DNA of 5,002 nucleotides from Fimenecus sp052273845 (lineage in GTDB: Bacteria > Bacillota > Clostridia > Oscillospirales > Acutalibacteraceae), in NCBI GenBank assembly GCA_052273845.1, contig DAVZHM010000106.1, forward strand, positions 1 through 5,002, given 5' to 3'. Position numbers and translations under genes: made by a program. How positions within the stretch are numbered: position 1 is the first letter of the stretch; every line of letters begins with the position of its first letter. A model generated the notes under the pieces. It was given only the letters and a program-made list of their open reading frames with translations, was not told the origin of the DNA and ran no database searches. Below are positions 1 through 4,398 of the stretch, one piece after another.

Positions 1-554
1 CTTCCGACTCTGCCGTGCAAGAAACTACAACAGAACCCGAACCCGAGTCTGAACCCGAAACTGAACGCTTTGACGGCGCGGGCGGCGAGGATTTGCTGTA
101 TCCCGATGAGATTACGTCGTTTTCTCCGTTTACGGTTACGGGTCGCTTCACCGTGCCTGTGCAGTATAAGCGGGTGACCTCGAATTTCGGCTATCGCGAA
201 AATCCCGTCACGCACAAATACGGCTTTCATTCCGGCATCGACTTGTCTGCACCCGAGGGAACGCCGATTTACGCCGCCTATGCGGGAACGGTTTCACAGG
301 TGTCCTATTCCGAAGCGCGAGGCAATTATATCATACTCGACCACGGCAACGGCGTGCGCACGGTTTATTGCCATTGCAGTGCCGTGACGGCGCCCGTCGG
401 GGCAAATCTTAAAAGCGGCGAGGTGATTGCGCTTGTCGGCGCAACGGGGCAGGCAACGGGACCGCATTTGCATTTTGAAATATGGCTTGGGGATACGCGT
501 TGCAATCCCGCTTGGATTTTAGATTTGTATGCAGATAACCATACAGGGTGTTGA
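1..554 (+). CDS. spoIVFA: M23/LytM-domain protein, probable stage IV sporulation protein FA (5' end missing)
   Basis: The frame is open to the left edge, so the N-terminus (cytoplasmic tail and membrane segment in this family) lies outside the window. The GTG at 15 is not taken as the start because the frame continues through it. About 183 residues are visible: an acidic Glu/Pro/Thr-rich linker (33-65), then a LytM domain. Counting from codon 15 as residue 1, HSGID gives H72 and D76, the YCH motif gives H120, and HLHFE gives H151 and H153. The full M23 zinc and catalytic set is therefore present, whereas I recall the LytM domain of B. subtilis SpoIVFA as degenerate. In B. subtilis SpoIVFA holds SpoIVFB inactive in the outer forespore membrane until SpoIVB and CtpB cleave it. 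The spoIVFA call rests mainly on the overlapping M50 protease gene downstream; a general M23 endopeptidase or SpoIIQ-like protein is the alternative. Confidence 0.72.
   Translation, partial: SDSAVQETTTEPEPESEPETERFDGAGGEDLLYPDEITSFSPFTVTGRFTVPVQYKRVTSNFGYRENPVTHKYGFHSGIDLSAPEGTPIYAAYAGTVSQVSYSEARGNYIILDHGNGVRTVYCHCSAVTAPVGANLKSGEVIALVGATGQATGPHLHFEIWLGDTRCNPAWILDLYADNHTGC
33..65 (+). repeat. Short imperfect GAACCC tandem encoding an EP-rich linker
   Basis: The hexamer GAACCC and close variants (GAGTCT, GAAACT) repeat in frame and encode EPEPESEPETE. The tract sits in the probable extracytoplasmic linker between the missing membrane anchor and the LytM domain. Such a low-complexity stretch could vary in length between strains. 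It is seen directly; its role as a spacer or protease-accessible segment is inference. Confidence 0.6.
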
Positions 555-1131
555 CTGCAAAATCGGATTTTGGTTCGCTTTTTTGCTGTGTTTTTTGCTG
601 ACTTGTACCGAAAACAAAACCCTGCTGTTTGCCGTATTGTTTTCGTTCTTGCACGAATGCGGACACTTGCTTTGCGACTGTTTGTATCACGAAAAACCGC
701 AAAAAATCGAGTTTGGGCTGTTCGGCTTAACCATTGTGCGCGCCAATGATTTGCATTTGAGTTATCATCAAGAGGTCTGCTCGGCGCTTGCGGGCCCCGC
801 CGTGAATTTGCTGTTGTTTCTCTTATTTTTGCTTCTTTGGTATTTTTACAGAACACAAACGCTGTTTACTTGCTGTTTTGTCAATTTGTATATTTTTCTC
901 TTTAATGCCATGCCCGTGTTCTCTTTAGACGGCGGCAGAGCATTTTCCGCTTTTTTGTGCCGCCGCGTAGAAGACGCGGAAAAACAACTGAAAATCCAAA
1001 AAGCAGTTTCTTTTGTTTGTATTTTGGTGATTATGGGCTTTGGATTTTTGGTGCTTTTTCGCAGTCGATACAACTTTACGCTTCTTTTGATTGCCGTTTA
1101 CCTAATGATTACCTTATTTTTAAAATGTTAG
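529..1131 (+). CDS. spoIVFB: M50 site-2 intramembrane metalloprotease, probable SpoIVFB
   Basis: This 200-residue, very hydrophobic protein has the zinc protease motif HECGH (H42, E43, H46) within a membrane segment and a third ligand in SLDGGR (D134), preceded by NAMPV. A family-typical AGPAVN motif lies at 88-93. The positions closely match E44 and D137 of B. subtilis SpoIVFB. That protein is about 288 residues with a C-terminal CBS domain; here the chain stops after the last membrane segments, so no CBS domain is present. In B. subtilis SpoIVFB cleaves pro-sigma-K in the mother cell. The ATG start is supported by the MQITIQG opening before the first membrane helix. It overlaps the upstream gene by 26 bases with only a weak GGA at 514-516 as ribosome binding site, so translational coupling is likely. 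Twelve cysteines in 200 residues is high. Another M50 rhomboid-unrelated protease role remains possible. Confidence 0.82.
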   Translation: MQITIQGVDCKIGFWFAFLLCFLLTCTENKTLLFAVLFSFLHECGHLLCDCLYHEKPQKIEFGLFGLTIVRANDLHLSYHQEVCSALAGPAVNLLLFLLFLLLWYFYRTQTLFTCCFVNLYIFLFNAMPVFSLDGGRAFSAFLCRRVEDAEKQLKIQKAVSFVCILVIMGFGFLVLFRSRYNFTLLLIAVYLMITLFLKC

Positions 1132-1133
1132 AA

Positions 1134-1162
1134 TTGCAAAAATTCCTTTTTTCGTGTATGAT
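1134..1162 (+). promoter_or_regulatory. SigA-like promoter for the radical SAM gene
   Basis: TTGCAA at 1134-1139 and TATGAT at 1157-1162 are separated by 17 bases. Transcription would start near 1169, giving a leader of about 24 nt before the ATG at 1193. The gap of 61 bases after the spoIVFB stop and this promoter suggest that the radical SAM pair can be transcribed independently of the sporulation genes. The -35 box differs from TTGACA at two positions. Confidence 0.6.
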
Positions 1163-1192
1163 ACTGTGTAAAGAACACAAAAGAGGTAACCT

Positions 1193-3034
1193 ATGCTCAC
1201 GAAAAAACAGGAACAAATCTTATCGCGGGTGCAAAAACCCGCGCGGTATACGGGCGGCGAAGTCAATGCCGTCGTCAAGGATAAAAACGATGTGAAACTG
1301 CGCTACGCGTTTTGCTTCCCCGACAGTTACGAAATCGGGATGTCCCATCTCGGTATGAAAATTCTTTACAGTCTTGTAAATGCGCGCACAGATGCTTGGT
1401 GCGAGCGCGTGTTTGCACCGTGGACGGATATGGAAGAAGAACTGCGCAAAGCGGATATGCCGCTGTTTGCGCTGGAAAGCGGCGATGCGCTCGGTGCGTT
1501 TGATGTCATCGGCTTTACGCTGCAATATGAATTGAGTTATTCCAATGTTTTAAATATGCTTGACCTCGGCAAAGTGCCGTTGCGCAGCCGCGACCGCACT
1601 TCGCTTACGCCTATTGTTGTCGGCGGCGGCCCGTGCGCGTGCAATCCCGAACCTTTGGCAGATTTCTTCGATATTTTTCTGCCGGGCGAAGGGGAGGAGG
1701 TCACTAACGAACTTCTGGACTTGTTGCTTGTCCATAAAGAAAAAGGTTCCGCCAAACTCGAATTTTTACGCGAAGCGGCAAAAATCGAAGGCGTGTATGT
1801 CCCTGCGTTTTATTCGGTGGATTATAACGACGACGGTACAATTTCCGCCGTAACGCCGCAAGAGGGCGCACCCGCAAAGGTGAAAAAACGCATCATTTCC
1901 GATTTGGATTCGGTGTATTATCCGGACAAGTTTGTCGTGCCGTTTATCGATATTGTGCATGACCGCGCCGTGGCCGAAGTGTTTCGCGGCTGTATTCGCG
2001 GCTGTCGTTTCTGCCAGGCAGGCTTTATTTATCGCCCGATTCGCGAAAAAACGAGCGATACCGTCAACCGTCAGGCGAAATGCTTGTGTGATTCCACAGG
2101 TTATGACGAAGTTTCCCTTTGCTCACTGAGTACAAGCGACTATACGGGGATTGAACAACTCATTCCGGAAATGTTTTCCTGGGCGATCCCGGAAAAAATC
2201 AATGTATCTTTGCCGTCTTTGCGCGTGGACAATTTCTCCGAAGAATTGATGGAGGAACTCAAAAAAGTCCGTAAAAGCGGTCTTACTTTCGCACCCGAAG
2301 CGGGTACACAACGGCTTCGTGACGCCATCAATAAAAATGTCAGCGAAGAAGAGGTCCTTTCCACCTGCGCACAGGCGTTTCGCGGTGGGTGGACGGCGGT
2401 TAAACTGTATTTTATGATGGGTTTGCCGACAGAAACTTTGGAAGATATTGCAGGCATTGCAGAATTGGCACAAAAGGTGGTCAACGAATTTTACAAAAAC
2501 CCGGACAAGCCCAAAGGCAAGGGCGTCACCGTAAGTATCAGCGTGGCTTCGTTTGTTCCCAAACCTTTTACCCCGTTCCAATGGGAACCGCAGGACACCA
2601 TGGAACAGCTTGCGCAAAAGCAAAAGCATTTGATGGAAAATGTGCATACCCATAAAATCCAAGTCAGTTGGCATCAGTCACAAACGAGCTTTTTGGAGGG
2701 CGTGTTTGCCCGCGGCGACCGAAAACTGTGTGATGTCATTGAAACGGCGTGGAGAAAGGGCTGTAAATTCGACGGTTGGGACGAGTATTTTCTGTTTGAC
2801 AAATGGATGGAAGCGTTCCGCGAGTGCGGCGTAGACCCCGCATTTTACAGCAACCGTCGCAGGGAGTTCTCGGAAATTTTGCCTTGGGACCATCTCGATT
2901 ACGGCATTCGCAAAGAATTTTTGGCAGAGGAAAACAAAAAGGCGCACCAAAGCGTAACCACGCCGAATTGCCGCCAAAAATGTGCGGCGTGCGGTGCGGC
3001 GCGCTTGAACGGAGGCAAATGCGATGCAAAATGA
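1193..3034 (+). CDS. B12-binding-like radical SAM protein, TIGR03960 family, function unknown
   Basis: The 613-residue protein starts at an ATG with AGAGGT at 1182-1187, 5 bases upstream. Residues ~1-200 form a Rossmann-like, B12-binding-related region (SYEIGMSHLG at 45-54; GGGPCACNPEPLADFFD at 144-160; GEGEE at 165-169). It lacks the DxHxxG cobalamin signature. The radical SAM core follows, with CIRGCRFC giving C267, C271 and C274 in CX3CX2C spacing for the 4Fe-4S cluster. Downstream family blocks include TFAPEAGTQRLRDAINKN (365-382), YFMMGLPTE (406-414), FVPKPFTPFQW (454-464) and LPWDHLDYG (563-571). The C-terminus carries four more cysteines (C593, C597, C600, C610). The product should be a cytosolic SAM-cleaving iron-sulfur enzyme. 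The substrate is not known to me; RNA or ribosome modification is inference from the usual genomic company (rng, rplU, rpmA). The 3' end overlaps the DUF2344 gene by 11 bases. Confidence 0.9.
   Translation: MLTKKQEQILSRVQKPARYTGGEVNAVVKDKNDVKLRYAFCFPDSYEIGMSHLGMKILYSLVNARTDAWCERVFAPWTDMEEELRKADMPLFALESGDALGAFDVIGFTLQYELSYSNVLNMLDLGKVPLRSRDRTSLTPIVVGGGPCACNPEPLADFFDIFLPGEGEEVTNELLDLLLVHKEKGSAKLEFLREAAKIEGVYVPAFYSVDYNDDGTISAVTPQEGAPAKVKKRIISDLDSVYYPDKFVVPFIDIVHDRAVAEVFRGCIRGCRFCQAGFIYRPIREKTSDTVNRQAKCLCDSTGYDEVSLCSLSTSDYTGIEQLIPEMFSWAIPEKINVSLPSLRVDNFSEELMEELKKVRKSGLTFAPEAGTQRLRDAINKNVSEEEVLSTCAQAFRGGWTAVKLYFMMGLPTETLEDIAGIAELAQKVVNEFYKNPDKPKGKGVTVSISVASFVPKPFTPFQWEPQDTMEQLAQKQKHLMENVHTHKIQVSWHQSQTSFLEGVFARGDRKLCDVIETAWRKGCKFDGWDEYFLFDKWMEAFRECGVDPAFYSNRRREFSEILPWDHLDYGIRKEFLAEENKKAHQSVTTPNCRQKCAACGAARLNGGKCDAK
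3011..3015 (+). promoter_or_regulatory. Ribosome binding site inside the radical SAM gene for the DUF2344 start
   Basis: GGAGG lies inside the last codons of the radical SAM gene, 8 bases before the ATG at 3024. It decides the start of the downstream gene over the closer out-of-frame ATG at 3019. It also shows that the two genes are translated from one message. Confidence 0.7.
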
Positions 3035-3692
3035 TATTCGTATCTTTTTTACCAAAACGGGTATGGCGAAATACATTTCGCATTTGGATTTGATGCGCTG
3101 TATGTCCCGCGCGTTTAAACGCGCCGAAATCCCGCTTTGGTTTACCGAGGGGTTTAACCCGCATTTGTTTATGACCTTTGCGCGTCCGCTGTCCTTAGGG
3201 CAGGAGAGCCTTTGCGAGGTTGTGGACGTTCGGCTTGTCGGGGAGATGACTTTTAAAGAAATCCAAACCCGAATGAACGAAGCGCTCCCGCAGGATATTT
3301 CCGTGGTCAGCGTTGCGAAACCCGTGCATAACCCCACGGAAATCGCTTTTGCCGATTATGAAGTGCGGCTGTATTGCAGCAATCCGTCGGATTTGAAAAC
3401 CTGTATGGACTCTGCTTTCTCAAAAAGCCAAATCCTTGTGCTTAAAAAAGCCAAACAGGGCAGAAAAAAGGTCGAAAAAGAAATTGACATCAAGCCCAAT
3501 GTGTCGGCGTTTTCGGCGCAGTCGGAAGAAAATTGCGTATGCCTTTCAGTCCGTCTGACGGCAGGCGTGCAAAATAACATCAACCCCACGCTCTTTTTGG
3601 CGGCGCTCACAAAGGATTTTATCGGCGAAATCGAAAATACCGATATTCTTAAAAAGCGGATTTTGCTTGAAAACGGCGAACAATTCAGCTGA
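3024..3692 (+). CDS. DUF2344 / TIGR03936 radical-SAM-associated protein
   Basis: This 222-residue protein opens with the strong DUF2344 signature: RIFFTKTGMAKYISHLDLMR (6-25), RAFKRAEIPLWFTEGFNPH (29-47) and ARPLSLGQES (53-62). The C-terminal half is less conserved and includes a basic stretch (KKAKQGRKKVEKE, about 141-153). In some bacteria this domain is fused to the C-terminus of the TIGR03960 radical SAM protein. The 11-base overlap with that gene here fits the same functional link, so it is probably a partner or substrate-presenting subunit of the radical SAM enzyme. The activity is unknown. It is a cytosolic protein with no signal peptide or membrane segment. In many Clostridia the next gene is RNase G (rng) followed by rplU; here it is rplS behind its own promoter. 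No convincing terminator follows the stop codon. Confidence 0.87.
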   Translation: MQNDIRIFFTKTGMAKYISHLDLMRCMSRAFKRAEIPLWFTEGFNPHLFMTFARPLSLGQESLCEVVDVRLVGEMTFKEIQTRMNEALPQDISVVSVAKPVHNPTEIAFADYEVRLYCSNPSDLKTCMDSAFSKSQILVLKKAKQGRKKVEKEIDIKPNVSAFSAQSEENCVCLSVRLTAGVQNNINPTLFLAALTKDFIGEIENTDILKKRILLENGEQFS

Positions 3693-3737
3693 TTTTTCAC
3701 CGATTTTTCAAATTTATAAGTTTTTGTAAAATAATAC

Positions 3738-3766
3738 TTGCATTTTCCGAGTTCCTGTGCTATTAT
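3738..3766 (+). promoter_or_regulatory. Strong extended -10 promoter of rplS
   Basis: TTGCAT at 3738-3743 and TATTAT at 3761-3766 are 17 bases apart. TGC at 3758-3760 directly before the -10 box makes an extended -10 element. Transcription would start near 3773, giving a leader of about 113 nt. The arrangement suits a highly expressed ribosomal protein gene. Confidence 0.75.
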
Positions 3767-3772
3767 ATCTAA

Positions 3773-3885
3773 GCATTTTATGCGTTGGTTTCTTACCAAC
3801 GGCAGTTAATGGCAACATTAAAGCTGACGGTCCTCTGCATTTTTAACAGTGTACGAACGTCTGAAAAGAATTAGGAGGACTAAAA
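3773..3885 (+). promoter_or_regulatory. Structured 5' leader of rplS (candidate L19 autoregulatory leader)
   Basis: Two adjacent hairpins are visible. The first pairs TGCGTTGGT (3781-3789) with ACCAACGGCA (3795-3804), with loop TTCTT and one bulged G. The second pairs TTAATG (3806-3811) with CATTAA (3816-3821) under a GCAA tetraloop of the GNRA class. ATGC (3780-3783) could pair with GCAT (3837-3840) to enclose both. Rfam lists an L19 leader family in Firmicutes, so autogenous control by L19 is plausible, but I cannot confirm a match to that model by eye. Confidence 0.6.
3829..3881 (+). promoter_or_regulatory. Potential Shine-Dalgarno-sequestering helix of rplS
   Basis: GGTCCTCT (3829-3836) can pair with GGAGGACT (3874-3881): six Watson-Crick pairs in the core, with one G-U wobble at each end. 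The 3' strand contains the core of the rplS ribosome binding site AGGAGG (3873-3878), which lies 7 bases before the ATG. Forming this helix would block translation start. The 37-nt segment between the arms is mostly unpaired by eye. Pairing is seen directly; the regulatory effect is inference. Confidence 0.5.
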
Positions 3886-4227
3886 ATGGACGCACTCAAA
3901 GTAATTACCGAAGGCATGATTAAAGAAGAACGCCCCCACGTTAAAGTCGGCGACGTTGTCAAAGTTCATGTTAAAATCCGTGAAGGTGAAAGAGAGAGAA
4001 TTCAGGTGTTTGAAGGCACTATCATCGCTACCAAAGGCAGCGGCGTTTCCGAAACCTTCACCGTTCGCCGCGTTTCTTACGGCGTAGGCATTGAGAGAGT
4101 ATTCCCCGTGAATTCTCCCAATGTTGCAAAGGTTGAGCTTGTCCGTTCCGGTAAAGTCCGCAGAAGCAAACTGTACTATCTGCGTGACAGAGTCGGTAAA
4201 GCGGCAAAGGTCAAAGAGCAAATCTGA
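3886..4227 (+). CDS. rplS: 50S ribosomal protein L19
   Basis: The 113-residue protein matches bacterial L19 along its whole length and has the usual size. Clear blocks are RPHVKVGDVVKVHVKI (16-31), QVFEGTII (40-47), SETFTVRRVSYGVGIERVFP (55-74) and KLYYLRDRVGKAAKVKE (95-111). L19 binds 23S rRNA at the 30S-50S interface and contributes to a subunit bridge. The ATG start has a near-ideal AGGAGG 7 bases upstream. In most Firmicutes rplS follows trmD in an rpsP-rimM-trmD-rplS operon and precedes lepB or rbgA. Here it is monocistronic, bounded by its own promoter and a strong terminator. Expression is probably high, with feedback through the structured leader. The identification is secure. Confidence 0.98.
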   Translation: MDALKVITEGMIKEERPHVKVGDVVKVHVKIREGERERIQVFEGTIIATKGSGVSETFTVRRVSYGVGIERVFPVNSPNVAKVELVRSGKVRRSKLYYLRDRVGKAAKVKEQI

Positions 4228-4242
4228 GTTTTGCGAGAAACG

Positions 4243-4278
4243 AAACAGAGCAACCGCTTTCGGTTGCTCTGTTTTTTT
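4243..4278 (+). terminator. Strong Rho-independent terminator of rplS
   Basis: AAACAGAGCAACCG (4243-4256) pairs perfectly with CGGTTGCTCTGTTT (4261-4274) around a CTTT loop. The 11-bp core ending at G4271 is followed directly by seven T residues (4272-4278). It begins 15 bases after the rplS stop codon and closes the transcription unit. Confidence 0.95.
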
Positions 4279-4295
4279 AGAAAAATTAACACTTT

Positions 4296-4321
4296 GTAAC
4301 AGATTCTTAAGAATTTGTTAC
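4296..4321. promoter_or_regulatory. Near-perfect 26-bp palindrome, candidate operator
   Basis: The left half GTAACAGATTCTT and right half AAGAATTTGTTAC are reverse complements except for one position (G4302 against T4315). The centre lies between 4308 and 4309. The right end touches the -35 box of the downstream promoter at 4322. There is no T-run after it, so it is not a simple terminator. Placement and symmetry suggest the site of a dimeric transcription factor controlling the deacetylase gene; which factor is unknown. Confidence 0.6.
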
Positions 4322-4349
4322 TTGCACTTTTTCGGATATGCTATATAAT
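4322..4349 (+). promoter_or_regulatory. SigA-like promoter for the polysaccharide deacetylase gene
   Basis: TTGCAC (4322-4327) and a perfect TATAAT (4344-4349) are 16 bases apart. Transcription would start near 4356, giving a leader of about 43 nt before the ATG at 4399. The preceding palindrome abuts the -35 box. Confidence 0.7.
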
Positions 4350-4398
4350 GAATATAGAGAGCGAAACCTGTAAAAACTTGTCAACTGAGGGGTATTTT

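Noticed and set aside
529..554. Frameshift joining the M23 and M50 genes into one protein
   Set aside because: Both proteins are complete at the junction, and adjacent separate genes are the known arrangement for spoIVFA/spoIVFB.
365..856. Minus-strand open frame of 163 codons opposite the M23 and M50 genes
   Set aside because: It lies opposite two well-supported genes, has a basic low-complexity translation, and shows no domain or ribosome binding site.
1131..1152. Inverted repeat GAATT/AATTC followed by CTTTTTT after spoIVFB, as a terminator
   Set aside because: The stem is only 5 bp and mostly A-T, and it overlaps the downstream -35 box. It is too weak to call.
1132..1192. Riboswitch (for example cobalamin) ahead of the radical SAM gene
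   Set aside because: The leader from the predicted start is only about 24 nt, far too short, and no conserved riboswitch box is visible.
957..1295. Plus-strand frame of 112 codons between spoIVFB and the radical SAM gene
   Set aside because: It overlaps both real genes in another frame, has no family motif, and its translation is not protein-like.
2678..3337. Minus-strand open frame of 219 codons across the radical SAM/DUF2344 junction
   Set aside because: It is fully antisense to two conserved genes and has no recognisable motif; a compositional shadow.
3691..3710. Direct repeat GATTTTTCA twice (3691-3699, 3702-3710) after the DUF2344 gene
   Set aside because: It is a short AT-rich repeat with no hairpin and no further copies. 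It could arise by chance.
3693..3737. Terminator for the radical SAM/DUF2344 unit
   Set aside because: The stretch is T-rich but holds no stable stem. Some read-through into rplS is possible.
3880..4221. Minus-strand open frame antisense to rplS
   Set aside because: It mirrors the rplS frame almost exactly, with an Asn/Phe/Ala-rich translation and no support as a gene.
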